64,000 nt of DNA from Rhizobium sp. BK376 (GTDB taxonomy: Bacteria > Pseudomonadota > Alphaproteobacteria > Rhizobiales > Rhizobiaceae): the NCBI RefSeq assembly GCF_004341625.1, contig NZ_SLZG01000001.1:434001-498000 (forward strand). The letters run 5' to 3'. The notes under the pieces were generated by a model, which did not search any database, had not been told where the DNA came from, and saw nothing but the letters and a program-made list of their open reading frames with translations. Below are positions 9,761-18,238 of this stretch, one piece after another. The number at the start of each line of letters is the position of its first letter. Position 1 is the first letter of the stretch. A program made the translations under genes and the position numbers.

Positions 9761-11740
9761 AATTCGCGCTGTTGGGGCTTCGGTGGCGCATGCCCTGAGC
9801 TCGAACAGCTCCGTCTCTCCTGTGCGCCCCTTGACGCTGACTGTCCCGATGGGAGCGAGCTCGAACATTTCGCCGACCAGACAGCGGACCTCGCCGCTTA
9901 CAAGGATCGAAGTTCCATACTGCCGATTGAGGCCCTCGAGACGCGAAGCGACGTTCACCGTGTCTCCAATGGCGGTATATTGCCGACGTGTCTCGGCGCC
10001 AAAACTGCCCACAACGGCCGGTCCGGTATGCAGGCCGAAGCGGGTGAAGAGTATGGAGCGGCCGGCCGCCTCATTGGCGGCGTTCATGACGTCGATCGCC
10101 GCTTTCATCGCAAGAGCGCAGCGGCAGGCATTTTCGACATGCCGATCATCGGGAAGCGGAGCGTTCCACATGGCAAAAAGCCCATCTCCCATATACTGAA
10201 CAATCGTGCCGCCGTGGCGCTCGATGATATCGTTGAGGGCTTCGAAATAGCTCGATAGAAGGGCGACGACTTCCTCTGGCGAGCGCTGTTCCGCAATGGT
10301 GGTGAAATCGCGTATATCGGTGAAGAGCACCGTGATCTCCTGCCGGACCGCTGCACCCACGACGGCCTGGCCTGCAGCGACGATCCTGCGCACAAGCTCC
10401 CGCGGCACATAGAGAGAAAAGGTCCTGATGGCATTGCGTGCGGAGCTCTGCGCCTTTGCGAGTGCATTGACCTCAGAAATGAAGGAATGCGTGACACGGC
10501 TTTCGCCAAATTCGAGCTTGCCCATGTGCCTGGCTTCTTCGGCAAGGGCATACAATGATCTGCTGATCAGCCTGGAGATGATGAGCGCTGCCAGCACACC
10601 CCCGGCCAGAAAGACGACCGCGATCGCAAGGTTGCGCTTGAGCCTGCGTTCGACGGGGGCGACCAACTCGTCGAGCGGCGCAGCTATGACGACTGAATAT
10701 TTGCCAGCCAGCCCAGCGACCTCCTGGCGAAAGATCTGCGCCAGATATTCGCGCCCGTGTACCGGAAAATGCACGACCTCGCCCGTTCCCACGCCGTTCG
10801 CTGATGCGACTAGTTTGGCAATTGGCGGAATTGCGGGATCCGCCTGCGCCAAGGTTGTAACCGACGGTTCCTGACCGCGACGCAGCTCGCTCCTGATTTC
10901 ATTCATGACATCCTTGTCGGAATGAGCGATCAGGCGGCCTCTCGGGTCAAAGACGTAGCCGAGGGCCCGCTTCGAAAGCGCGCTCACGTCGACAATCTCG
11001 CCCAGAGTTAGCAACAACACATCGGCCGCGATCACCACGCGGTCGCCCTCCCCTGCGGGCGTCGCCAGCGTCATCGTCAACAACCTGGTCGATGCCGAGA
11101 CATAGGGGCCGACCGATACCGTCTTGCCCTCGCCAAGGGCTGCGAGATACCACGGCCGATAACGTGGATCGAAGATATCATCACGGTCGGCGTGGCTGCT
11201 GATCGGACGCGTATCCCTGTCGTAGAACGTCCAGGTCGTATTGGACCCCCCATCAATCTTCGTGATCACTCGGATTGCAAATGCTGTCTCCTTGGGCGTG
11301 TCCAGATCATTTCGCCATTCCGGATTTGCTGCGACATTGACAGCCTGCACGAAGCTCCCATCTGGATAAGCCGCATATACGCCGTCGATGCGGAAGGATG
11401 ACTGCAAGATTTTCAGCAGAAAGTCCTGTTTTGCCTTCAGATCCTCTGGTGGCGCAGTCAGCATTTCCGGAACGACCGAGCCGGTTCCGATCGCAGCGTT
11501 TCCGCTGTTGAACACCTGAGTGTAATCCTCGATCGCGCGAAGCCCAAGCTGGCGCATCTCGGCCTCGCCGGTCGACAAGGCCGTAAACTTTCCTTGTTCG
11601 TAACCCATCCATACGAGTGGAAGCGAGGTGCAGGCGAGCAGCCCCATGATGATGACGCTCAGATGCAGCCGTAACGGCAAGGCCCACTCAGAGAGTGTGT
11701 CCTTCTTCTCGCTCCGGGCCTGCATCGCATGGCGTTTCAT
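9749..11740 (-). CDS. Membrane-bound class III adenylate/guanylate cyclase with a periplasmic Cache-type sensor
   Basis: Predicted to make cAMP (or cGMP) in response to an extracytoplasmic signal. The 663 residues read: TM1 (about 23-46), a ~320-residue periplasmic region resembling a double Cache domain (RYRPWYLAAL, YVFDPRGRLIAHSD), TM2 (371-392), a HAMP-like linker, and a class III cyclase domain (about 465-640). Metal-binding aspartates lie in VLFTDIRDF (D475) and YMGDGLFAMWNAP (D519); YTAIGDTVNVASRLEGL is the C-terminal signature. The substrate is not resolved by eye. Its last codons lie in a palindrome. Confidence 0.9.
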   Translation of the reverse strand: MKRHAMQARSEKKDTLSEWALPLRLHLSVIIMGLLACTSLPLVWMGYEQGKFTALSTGEAEMRQLGLRAIEDYTQVFNSGNAAIGTGSVVPEMLTAPPEDLKAKQDFLLKILQSSFRIDGVYAAYPDGSFVQAVNVAANPEWRNDLDTPKETAFAIRVITKIDGGSNTTWTFYDRDTRPISSHADRDDIFDPRYRPWYLAALGEGKTVSVGPYVSASTRLLTMTLATPAGEGDRVVIAADVLLLTLGEIVDVSALSKRALGYVFDPRGRLIAHSDKDVMNEIRSELRRGQEPSVTTLAQADPAIPPIAKLVASANGVGTGEVVHFPVHGREYLAQIFRQEVAGLAGKYSVVIAAPLDELVAPVERRLKRNLAIAVVFLAGGVLAALIISRLISRSLYALAEEARHMGKLEFGESRVTHSFISEVNALAKAQSSARNAIRTFSLYVPRELVRRIVAAGQAVVGAAVRQEITVLFTDIRDFTTIAEQRSPEEVVALLSSYFEALNDIIERHGGTIVQYMGDGLFAMWNAPLPDDRHVENACRCALAMKAAIDVMNAANEAAGRSILFTRFGLHTGPAVVGSFGAETRRQYTAIGDTVNVASRLEGLNRQYGTSILVSGEVRCLVGEMFELAPIGTVSVKGRTGETELFELRACATEAPTARIPSP

Positions 11741-11899
11741 GCTCGACCATCCAGTACCACTGCAACTGCAACCAGAACCCGCATCAGGCCGGGCCTACGA
11801 TCAAGTTGTATTAGCAGGTCCAGAACTACAATTGAATATCCCGAAAGTACTCCAACTGATGCTTTCCGCGTGTTGAGCGGCGATTAGATCAATCCCGCT
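11741..11899. other. Intergenic region upstream of the cyclase gene
   Basis: This stretch separates the divergent cyclase gene from the rpsF promoter. No credible reading frame or stable hairpin is visible. It should contain the cyclase promoter. Confidence 0.4.
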
Positions 11900-11928
11900 C
11901 TTGCCTTTCATTCAAAAATCCGTATAAG
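11900..11928 (+). promoter_or_regulatory. Sigma-70-type promoter of the rpsF operon
   Basis: CTTGCC (11900-11905) and TATAAG (11923-11928) are separated by exactly 17 bases. This fits the rhizobial housekeeping pattern CTTGAC-17-CTATAT well. It lies about 220 bases before rpsF, so transcription starting near 11935 would carry a long leader. It is the best-looking promoter in this gap, but no start has been measured. Confidence 0.6.
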
Positions 11929-11934
11929 CCGCCC

Positions 11935-12148
11935 TGTTCGCAAACCCGGTCTTCTGGCTGGTGGCTGAACGGAGGGCCGGTCTCACCATGGTGAGATCGT
12001 TCGGAACGGAAGCGTTCCAGCCTCCCGTGTCTCCGCTCTCGACCGTCTCGGAAACGCTTTTCTTGCCTGGGTCCGCCCATCAGGAGCAGTCGTTGAGGCT
12101 TAGCCGCCGAATATCGGGTTGAACCAACGCAAGAAAGGCAAAGCTGTC
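11935..12148 (+). promoter_or_regulatory. Structured 5' leader of the rpsF operon (candidate S6:S18 autoregulatory site)
   Basis: Three foldable elements occur between the promoter and rpsF: a perfect 16-bp palindrome TCTCACCATGGTGAGA (11981-11996), a GGAACG/CGTTCC hairpin with a GAAG loop just after it, and a CCGA-ATA-TCGG hairpin close to the ribosome-binding site. rpsF leaders in several bacteria bind the S6:S18 complex through a CCG-containing structure (established knowledge). The CCG-rich hairpin here is compatible with that, but I could not match the published fold. Confidence 0.4.
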
Positions 12149-12613
12149 ATGGCTCTTTATGAACATGTATTCCTTGCCCGGCAGGATATTTCCGCTCAGC
12201 AGGTCGATGCCCTCGTAGAACAGTACAAGGGCGTGATCGAAGCAAACGGCGGCAAAGTCGGGCGTATCGAGAACTGGGGCCTCAAGTCCCTCACCTACCG
12301 CATCAAGAAGAACCGCAAGGCTCACTACGCCCTGATGGACATCGACGCTCCGGCGGCTGCCATCCAGGAAATGGAACGCCAGATGCGCATCAGCGAAGAC
12401 GTCCTGCGCTACATGACGATCGCTGTCGAGAAGCACGAAGAAGGCCCGTCTGCCATGATGCAGAAGCGCGATCGTGACGACCGTCCGCGCCGCGATGGCG
12501 ACGATCGTGGCCCGCGCCGCGACTTCGGCGACCGTGGTCCGCGCCCGCCGCGCGAAGGTGGCTTCGGTGACCGTGAAGACCGTCCGCGCCGTCCGCGCGA
12601 AGACCGCGTATAA
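12149..12613 (+). CDS. rpsF: 30S ribosomal protein S6 with a long charged tail
   Basis: S6 binds the central domain of 16S rRNA as a dimer with S18. The start ATG 12149 gives [13 protein letters not shown]; the frame is open 30 bases further up, but that extension is not S6-like. The core (about 1-105, with [20 protein letters not shown]) is followed by a roughly 48-residue low-complexity tail of Arg, Asp, Gly and Pro (repeats of [14 protein letters not shown] type). E. coli S6 has only a short acidic tail. First gene of the operon, 12 bp before rpsR. Confidence 0.97.
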   Translation: MALYEHVFLARQDISAQQVDALVEQYKGVIEANGGKVGRIENWGLKSLTYRIKKNRKAHYALMDIDAPAAAIQEMERQMRISEDVLRYMTIAVEKHEEGPSAMMQKRDRDDRPRRDGDDRGPRRDFGDRGPRPPREGGFGDREDRPRRPREDRV

Positions 12614-12625
12614 GGAGATCTGAGA

Positions 12626-12874
12626 ATGTCTGAAGCTTCCTCCGCACCGGTCCGCCGCCCGTTCCATCGCCGCCGCAAGACCTGCCCGTTCTCGGGCGCA
12701 AACGCTCCGCGGATCGACTACAAGGACGTCCGTCTTCTGCAGCGCTACATTTCCGAGCGCGGCAAGATCGTTCCTTCGCGTATCACGGCCGTTTCCCAGA
12801 AGAAGCAGCGCGAACTCGCTCAGGCGATCAAGCGCGCCCGCTTCCTCGGCCTGCTGCCGTACGTCGTCGCGTAA
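12626..12874 (+). CDS. rpsR: 30S ribosomal protein S18
   Basis: The 82-residue product has the S18 signature RRKTCPFSG, then [19 protein letters not shown] and the end [12 protein letters not shown]. It pairs with S6 on the 30S platform. AAGGAGATCTGAGA provides a strong ribosome-binding site. The 155 bases that follow before the DUF2232 gene can form an imperfect hairpin (GAGGGAAGGCA against TGCCTTGCCTC) without a T run. Confidence 0.97.
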   Translation: MSEASSAPVRRPFHRRRKTCPFSGANAPRIDYKDVRLLQRYISERGKIVPSRITAVSQKKQRELAQAIKRARFLGLLPYVVA

Positions 12875-13029
12875 GCGACCGACAACTTAGAATTCGAGGG
12901 AAGGCATCCGTGCCTTGCCTCACTCCTTCCACGATGGGCGTGGATCGAGACCGTTAAACCCCATGTTGAGGCTCTTCCGAGATTGAATCGGAAACTTCCT
13001 CTAACTGCTTGAACAAGCAGGACAGCGAC

Positions 13030-14010
13030 GTGAACAGATTGAACCCAAGATTGCTGATGATCGGCGCGCTCGCCGGCCTGACCGCCACCCTGCTCGTGCT
13101 CGGTGCGGATGCGCAGCCGTCTTTCAGTGCGGTTCTCTACGCTGCTTCGGCACTTCCTATCCTGATCGCCGGCCTCGGCTGGGGCAATGTCGCAGCGATC
13201 GTTTCGATCGTGACCGCGTTCGTGCTCGGTGCGATTGCCATCTCGCCCTCCTTTGCCCTGATCATGACGCTGGTGACGCTCGCGCCGGCCGGGTGGCTCA
13301 GCCACCTCGCCAACCTGGCGCGGCCGGCTTCCGAGCTTGGCGGGCCGGACCATCTGACGGCCTGGTATCCGCTTTCGGATATTCTGCTTCACCTTTGCGC
13401 TCTCGTCACGGTCGCAGTCATCGTCGTCGGCTTCATGATCAGCTACGGCCCGGGCCTTACCGACCAGATGGTCGATGCGCTGATGGATTCGGTCAAGCAG
13501 CAGGAGCCGGCCTTCACGCCTGACCCGGCCTCGATTGCTCAGACGAAGTCGCTGGTGGTCTTGATGCTGCCGGCACTGCAGGGTGCGATCTGGGTTCTCA
13601 TGCTCTTTGCCGCCTACTATGTCGCGACGCGCATCGTCACGGCGTCGGGCAGCAATCTTCGCCCGCGCGAGGATATTCCCTCCACGCTGAGGATGAACCG
13701 GAATTCGATCTTCGTCTTCCTCGCCGGTCTGCTTGCCTGCTTTGCGGGCGGCGTTCCGGCAATGATCGGCGCCACGCTGTTTGGCGCCTTCGGTGCCGGT
13801 TTCCTGCTTGCGGGATTTGCAGCACTTCACTTCCGCACCCGCGGAAAGGAATGGCGGCTGCCGGCCCTGATCCTCTGCTACCTGGCATCGACCATGGTCA
13901 TGCCGATCCTCTTCATCCTCGTTCTGGGGCTCGCCGACACGCGCAAGGCGATCGCGCTGACCCCGAACAAGGATGGCAATGCCTCGAAACAACCTGATAC
14001 GAAACTCTGA
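13030..14010 (+). CDS. DUF2232 multispanning membrane protein
   Basis: A 326-residue polytopic inner-membrane protein of unknown function. GTG 13030 was chosen because AGGACAG lies just upstream and the first membrane segment (LLMIGALAGLTATLLVLGAD) then starts near residue 8; a TTG 21 bases earlier is in frame. About eight hydrophobic segments are visible, with an Asp/Gln-rich extracellular loop (MVDALMDSVKQQEPAF). DUF2232 genes commonly sit between rpsR and rplI in alphaproteobacteria, as here. The setting suggests a growth-linked membrane function, but none is shown. Confidence 0.85.
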   Translation: MNRLNPRLLMIGALAGLTATLLVLGADAQPSFSAVLYAASALPILIAGLGWGNVAAIVSIVTAFVLGAIAISPSFALIMTLVTLAPAGWLSHLANLARPASELGGPDHLTAWYPLSDILLHLCALVTVAVIVVGFMISYGPGLTDQMVDALMDSVKQQEPAFTPDPASIAQTKSLVVLMLPALQGAIWVLMLFAAYYVATRIVTASGSNLRPREDIPSTLRMNRNSIFVFLAGLLACFAGGVPAMIGATLFGAFGAGFLLAGFAALHFRTRGKEWRLPALILCYLASTMVMPILFILVLGLADTRKAIALTPNKDGNASKQPDTKL

Positions 14011-14028
14011 AATCGAAAGGACAAGAAC

Positions 14029-14607
14029 ATGCAAGTCATCCTCCTCGAACGCGTACCGAAGCTCGGCCAGATGGGCGAAGTGGTTAAGGTTCGCGACGGC
14101 TTTGCCCGTAACTACCTGTTGCCGCTCGGCAAGGCCCTGCGCGCCAACGACGCCAACAAGAAGCGCTTCGAATCCGAGCGTGCGACGCTCGAAGCCCGCA
14201 ACCTCGAGCGCAAGAGCGAAGCTCAGACCGTAGCCGACGTTCTCGCCGGCAAGTCCTTCATCGTCGTGCGCTCCGCCGGCGAAACCGGCCAGCTCTACGG
14301 CTCGGTTGCTGCCCGTGACGTCGTCGACATCCTGGCTGCCGAAGGCTTCAACATCGGCCGCAACCAGGTTCACCTGAACACGCCGATCAAGGCTATCGGC
14401 CTGCACAAGGTCACGATCGCGCTTCACTCCGAAGTCGAAATCGAAATCGAACTCAACGTTGCCCGTTCCGCTGAAGAAGCAGAGCGCCAGTCCAAGGGCG
14501 AAACCCTCACTTCTGCCGACGCCATCTACGGCGTCGACGAAGATGCACTTCGTCCGGAAGATTTCTTCGATCCGGAAGCTGACGGCATCGAAGACGAAGA
14601 AGCTTGA
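14029..14607 (+). CDS. rplI: 50S ribosomal protein L9
   Basis: Binds 23S rRNA at the base of the L1 stalk. The first 148 residues are a complete L9: [31 protein letters not shown], a long central helix and a C-terminal domain with [14 protein letters not shown]. About 45 extra residues then form an acidic tail ([20 protein letters not shown]). The gene follows DUF2232 by 18 bp with GAAAGGACAAGAAC before the ATG, and a terminator ends the operon 24 bases later. Confidence 0.97.
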   Translation: MQVILLERVPKLGQMGEVVKVRDGFARNYLLPLGKALRANDANKKRFESERATLEARNLERKSEAQTVADVLAGKSFIVVRSAGETGQLYGSVAARDVVDILAAEGFNIGRNQVHLNTPIKAIGLHKVTIALHSEVEIEIELNVARSAEEAERQSKGETLTSADAIYGVDEDALRPEDFFDPEADGIEDEEA

Positions 14608-14631
14608 TCGCTTCTCAGTTTTAGAAATGCG

Positions 14632-14658
14632 AAAGCCCGGCCATGTGCCGGGCTTTTT
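14632..14658 (+). terminator. Rho-independent terminator of the rpsF-rplI operon
   Basis: AAAGCCCGG and CCGGGCTTT form a 9-bp stem around CCATGTG, followed by two more T residues to make a run of five. It begins 24 bases after the rplI stop. The flanking A residues could also let it serve the convergent HlyD gene, which ends at 14681. Confidence 0.9.
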
Positions 14659-14680
14659 GTTGATCGGAAAGATTCAGCGG

Positions 14681-15745
14681 CTACCGCGCGGCCCCGGCCG
14701 GCTGGGGTTGCGAATTCTTGTCGATCGAGACGACGACGGACATACCAGGCGACAGAGATGCCGCAAGCGGCTGGCCTGGGTCGATGGAAATGCGAACGCC
14801 GACGCGCTGGGCAATCTTGGTGAAATTGCCTGTTGCATTGTCCGGGCGGATGACGGCGAATTCGGAGCCTGCGGCTGGCGAGAAGCTCTCGACATGCCCG
14901 GTCATTCGCTCATGCTGCAGCGCATCGACGGTAAAGTAGGCCGGCTGGCCGACCTTCATGCCGTCCAGCTGCGTTTCCTTGAAATTGGCGATGATCCAGA
15001 CGTCCTGGGGCACCAGCGACATCAGCTGTGTGCCCGCCGTCACATACTGGCCGATGCGCACACCCACTTCGCCGACACGGCCGTCTTTCGGAGCGACAAC
15101 CGTCGCATTTTCCAGGTCGATGTTCGCGAGCTGAACGGCAGCCTCCGCATTGCTGACACCCGCTTCGAGCGAGGCGCGGTTGACGATGATGGTCGTAAGG
15201 TTCTCGTTGGACACTTCGACCGCCGCCTGCGCCTGATTGACCGAGGCTTTCGCCTGCTCCAGCGTTGCCTGCGCGGTCTCAGAGTCGCTGGTGGTCGAGA
15301 CACCCTTGGCGACCAATGTTGCCACACGATCCCAAGCGAGCTGCGCCCGCTTTTGAGCGGCATCGGCGCTGTCGACCTGGGCTTTGCTTGAGGCGATGCC
15401 GGCCTTTGCAGCAAGTTCCTGCTGTCTCGAATTGGCCAGGGCGGCCTTCTGGCCATCGAGCGCTGCCTGCGCTTGCGCTACCCTTTGCACATAGATGCGG
15501 TCGTCGATCTTCACCAGGATCTGGCCCTGCTTCACGACTTCGTAGTCCTTGACCGGCACGTCGGTGACGTAGCCGCTTACCTGGGGGCTGATCGTGGTGA
15601 CATAGCCTTTGACATAGGCGTTGTCCGTTACCTCCACCGAGGTCTTGAAGGGCGGCAGATGCCAGGCATAGAGCACCAGCATCACTCCTCCCACTCCGGC
15701 GAGAACGGCAACGACTTCAATCGGGGAACGGACGAGCTTCGACAT
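14681..15745 (-). CDS. HlyD/EmrA-type membrane fusion protein
   Basis: Periplasmic adaptor of a drug efflux pump. The 354-residue product has one N-terminal membrane anchor (about 10-28), a split biotinyl-lipoyl-like hairpin (TISPQVSGYVTDVPVKDYEV and the later PKDGRVGEVGVRIGQYV), an Ala/Gln-rich coiled coil (about 85-200) and a beta-barrel domain. GMSVVVSIDKN lies near the end. It lies 17 bp after the MFS gene, giving the layout marR - MFS - HlyD on the minus strand, the reverse gene order of E. coli emrAB. Confidence 0.9.
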   Translation of the reverse strand: MSKLVRSPIEVVAVLAGVGGVMLVLYAWHLPPFKTSVEVTDNAYVKGYVTTISPQVSGYVTDVPVKDYEVVKQGQILVKIDDRIYVQRVAQAQAALDGQKAALANSRQQELAAKAGIASSKAQVDSADAAQKRAQLAWDRVATLVAKGVSTTSDSETAQATLEQAKASVNQAQAAVEVSNENLTTIIVNRASLEAGVSNAEAAVQLANIDLENATVVAPKDGRVGEVGVRIGQYVTAGTQLMSLVPQDVWIIANFKETQLDGMKVGQPAYFTVDALQHERMTGHVESFSPAAGSEFAVIRPDNATGNFTKIAQRVGVRISIDPGQPLAASLSPGMSVVVSIDKNSQPQPAGAAR

Positions 15746-15762
15746 GGAGCGCTTTCATTTCC

Positions 15763-17439
15763 TCATGCGTTGGATGTCGCTTCAGCCACCGGCTCTGTTG
15801 CCAGACGGGCTTTCACGGCTCTGAAGACGAGATGCAGGATTAGACCGGCCAGCGCCAGCACAGCGATGACGCCGGCAACGAAGAAGGCGTCGCCATAGGC
15901 AAGCGCATTGGCCTGAAGCGTGACCTGGATGCCGAGAAGCGCCAGCCCCTCGCCCTTCAGGAGCGCGGCGTCGCCGATAACCTTGCTGTAGGCGGCGGAA
16001 AGCTGGCTGGCACGCAGGGCGACGTTGGGATCGGTGAGCAGCACGTGTTCAACCAAGACGTTCGAATGGAATTTTTCCCGGATGGTGATCAGCGTGCCGA
16101 AGAAGGCCGACCCGATCAGACCGCCGATGCTCTGAGTAAAAAGAAAGATCACGAAGAAACTGACGAGATAGGGGGGCCCCTTGGCGAAGGCGGCTTTGAA
16201 TCCGTCCGATATGGTCGGCGGTAGGAAGAGCGCGGCACCCGCCGACATCAGGGCCTGGCTCAGATACATTTGCTCGGGCCGCGTCAGGCTGGTCAATTGA
16301 CTGTCCATGAAAGCGCCTGTCGCCATCATGATCAACGCGGGGATCTGAATCTGCCAGGTGAGACCGTAATTCATCAGGGCCGCGCAGATGAAGCCACCCA
16401 CCAGCGAAAAGGCCAGGATGATCCAATAGAGGGTCATCAGCTGATCGTAGAGCAGGTTCGCGACGTTCTGGTAGTAGGTCCAGACGCTGTACGTTTGTTC
16501 GGCGATGATCAGGCGAAAGACCAGCAGAACACCCGTCATGTGGATATTCGGCCAACTACAGAGCCAGCGGACGTCTATCAGCGGCAGACGCCGGTGCAGG
16601 TCGATCACCATCGCCAGCACGATCGTTACGATGGAGACGACCAGGACGATGCCAAGCCAAGGTACTTCGAGCCACCAATAGACGCGTCCGACCGAGAGCG
16701 CGACCGCCAACGCGCCGAAGCCGACCGCGATCAACAAATAGACGAGGATATCGCCGGGTACGATGACCTTGACCCTCGGCGGCGCGGTCAGCGGCAGCAG
16801 GTAGATGATCGGGATGACGAGCAGCGCCAGCCCCATCTCCAGCGTATAGAGGCCGCGCCATTCACCGAAATCGAGCAGCGACGGCGAAACAAGCCGCGTG
16901 ACGGGAGCGGCAAGCGTCGTATTCATCATGGCAAGGCTGACGCCGACCGTCAGTTTCTTGGCCGGCGTAAAGGCCTCCAGCATATAAAGAAAGCCGAGCG
17001 TGGAGAGCGGCGCCGAGGCAATGCCGCTGAGGAAGCGCACGACGATCGCCGACTGCAGATCCGACACGAAGAGATTGAGCAGCGAGGCGATGACGAAGCC
17101 CATGATGCTGATCTCGGCGAAATTACGGATACCGTACTGCATCCGGATTTTCACCAGGGCGATGGCGAGGCTGACATTCGGCGCGAGATAGGCTGCCGAC
17201 AACCATACGGATTCCGTGGTCGTCGCGGCGATCGAGCCCTGGATCTGGGTGAGATTGGCGAAGGCGAGGTTCAGACCCAGTCCCTGGGTCAGGAAAAACA
17301 GGACAGAGGATAAAAAGTAGAGAAACGCCTTCCATTTCGGAACAGGCGGCGGCGCGGGGGGAACGGCCGGTTCAACAGGTGCGGCCTCTTTCGCTTCCTC
17401 TTCTGGAAGCTCGACGATCCGGGCCGCCTCGGCACTCAT
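15763..17439 (-). CDS. MFS multidrug transporter, DHA2 (EmrB-like) family
   Basis: Proton-driven drug exporter expected to work with the neighbouring HlyD protein. The 558-residue protein has a proline-rich cytoplasmic N-terminus (VEPAVPPAPPPVPKWKAF) and about 14 hydrophobic segments, as in the DHA2 branch. Early sequence includes TESVWLSAAYLAPNVSLAI; motif-A-like charge patterning is weak. Substrates cannot be read from the sequence. It follows the marR-type gene by 9 bp, so the three genes probably form one operon controlled from 17893-17930. Confidence 0.88.
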   Translation of the reverse strand: MSAEAARIVELPEEEAKEAAPVEPAVPPAPPPVPKWKAFLYFLSSVLFFLTQGLGLNLAFANLTQIQGSIAATTTESVWLSAAYLAPNVSLAIALVKIRMQYGIRNFAEISIMGFVIASLLNLFVSDLQSAIVVRFLSGIASAPLSTLGFLYMLEAFTPAKKLTVGVSLAMMNTTLAAPVTRLVSPSLLDFGEWRGLYTLEMGLALLVIPIIYLLPLTAPPRVKVIVPGDILVYLLIAVGFGALAVALSVGRVYWWLEVPWLGIVLVVSIVTIVLAMVIDLHRRLPLIDVRWLCSWPNIHMTGVLLVFRLIIAEQTYSVWTYYQNVANLLYDQLMTLYWIILAFSLVGGFICAALMNYGLTWQIQIPALIMMATGAFMDSQLTSLTRPEQMYLSQALMSAGAALFLPPTISDGFKAAFAKGPPYLVSFFVIFLFTQSIGGLIGSAFFGTLITIREKFHSNVLVEHVLLTDPNVALRASQLSAAYSKVIGDAALLKGEGLALLGIQVTLQANALAYGDAFFVAGVIAVLALAGLILHLVFRAVKARLATEPVAEATSNA

Positions 17440-17448
17440 GCCTTCACC

Positions 17449-17892
17449 TCACCCTTTGCCGACATTCGGGAGGTTCGCGGCCATGGCACGGATGACCTTC
17501 AGGGCGACTGCGATATCCTCGTCCGATATTCCCTCCAAGATATCCGAGCGAACGCTTGTCGCAAGCGCATCTATCTCGGCGGCGATCACTTTTCCGGAAT
17601 CGGTGGTGTGAATGAGCTTGGCGCGCCGGTCCGCCTGAGCAGCACGGCGCTCGATGAAATTCTGCGCTTCCATCGCATCGAGGATGCGAACCAAAGTTGG
17701 CGTCTCGAGTTCGAGCTCGTCGGCAAGCTCGCGCTGATTGATGCCATCGCGTTTCGAGAGCGCAAAAAATACGCGTGCCCGCGCCAATGTCATGCCATGC
17801 TCGCGCACGAGAGCATCGAAGCTCGCCCGCAACTTTCTGTTGAAGGACGACAGTTCATCGAACAGTTGGCGGTTCGTCGGCTTCCCGGACAT
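17449..17892 (-). CDS. MarR-family transcriptional regulator
   Basis: A 147-residue winged-helix protein: helical dimerisation ends, a recognition helix region LADELELETPTLVRILDAME and the wing RRAAQADRRAKLIHTT. MarR proteins usually repress the efflux genes they accompany and release DNA on binding a phenolic or lipophilic ligand. As first gene of the marR-MFS-HlyD unit it probably represses all three. A symmetric site lies 18 bases upstream (17910-17923). Confidence 0.9.
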   Translation of the reverse strand: MSGKPTNRQLFDELSSFNRKLRASFDALVREHGMTLARARVFFALSKRDGINQRELADELELETPTLVRILDAMEAQNFIERRAAQADRRAKLIHTTDSGKVIAAEIDALATSVRSDILEGISDEDIAVALKVIRAMAANLPNVGKG

Positions 17893-17909
17893 TATGGCCG
17901 TTTCATATG

Positions 17910-17923
17910 ATTAGTATGCTAAT
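17910..17923. promoter_or_regulatory. Candidate MarR operator
   Basis: ATTAG-TATG-CTAAT is a perfect 5-bp inverted repeat, 14 bp in total, centred about 25 bases upstream of the marR start. Short AT-rich palindromes next to the gene are typical MarR operators, and its position would cover the promoter. The assignment is inferred from position and symmetry. Confidence 0.5.
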
Positions 17924-18238
17924 TTATACCAGTCGATGTAACCGGCTTCCAATTCACATTCAAGGAAGTTTATCACATGGGCGGATGCAAGCATCCCTAG
18001 ATCCGGCTAATATCCCGCTGTGGTTGGTGTGCGCAGCGATTCGCCTGAAACGACCCGTTGCAAGGAAGCGACAACAGCCTTTTTTGTTTATTTGGCTGCT
18101 CCCTGTGGATGAGTGGAACAACGTGGAATAGGTCGGGTGAACGAGGCCCACGCGCTCGTTATTCCCCTGGTGCTGTTGACCCGGCGGCGCTATGGCCGCA
18201 AACCTCGGACCCACAAAAAGAGATCGAGACAAACGACG
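17924..18238. other. Intergenic region between marR and dnaB
   Basis: The gap holds the divergent promoters of the marR operon and dnaB. Frames that run through it continue from dnaB upstream or cross it antisense and show no protein-like content. A GGATGCAAGCATCC palindrome lies at 17983-17996. Confidence 0.45.

Noticed and set aside
12820..14427. A 535-codon minus-strand open frame across rpsR, DUF2232 and rplI
   Set aside because: It covers three genes supported by family signatures on the other strand, and its translation is low-complexity Arg/Glu/Asp/Gly-rich.
18113..18238. A longer dnaB start at 18113
   Set aside because: The extra 42 residues are Arg-rich, non-conserved and lie in the promoter gap; the family start is at 18239.
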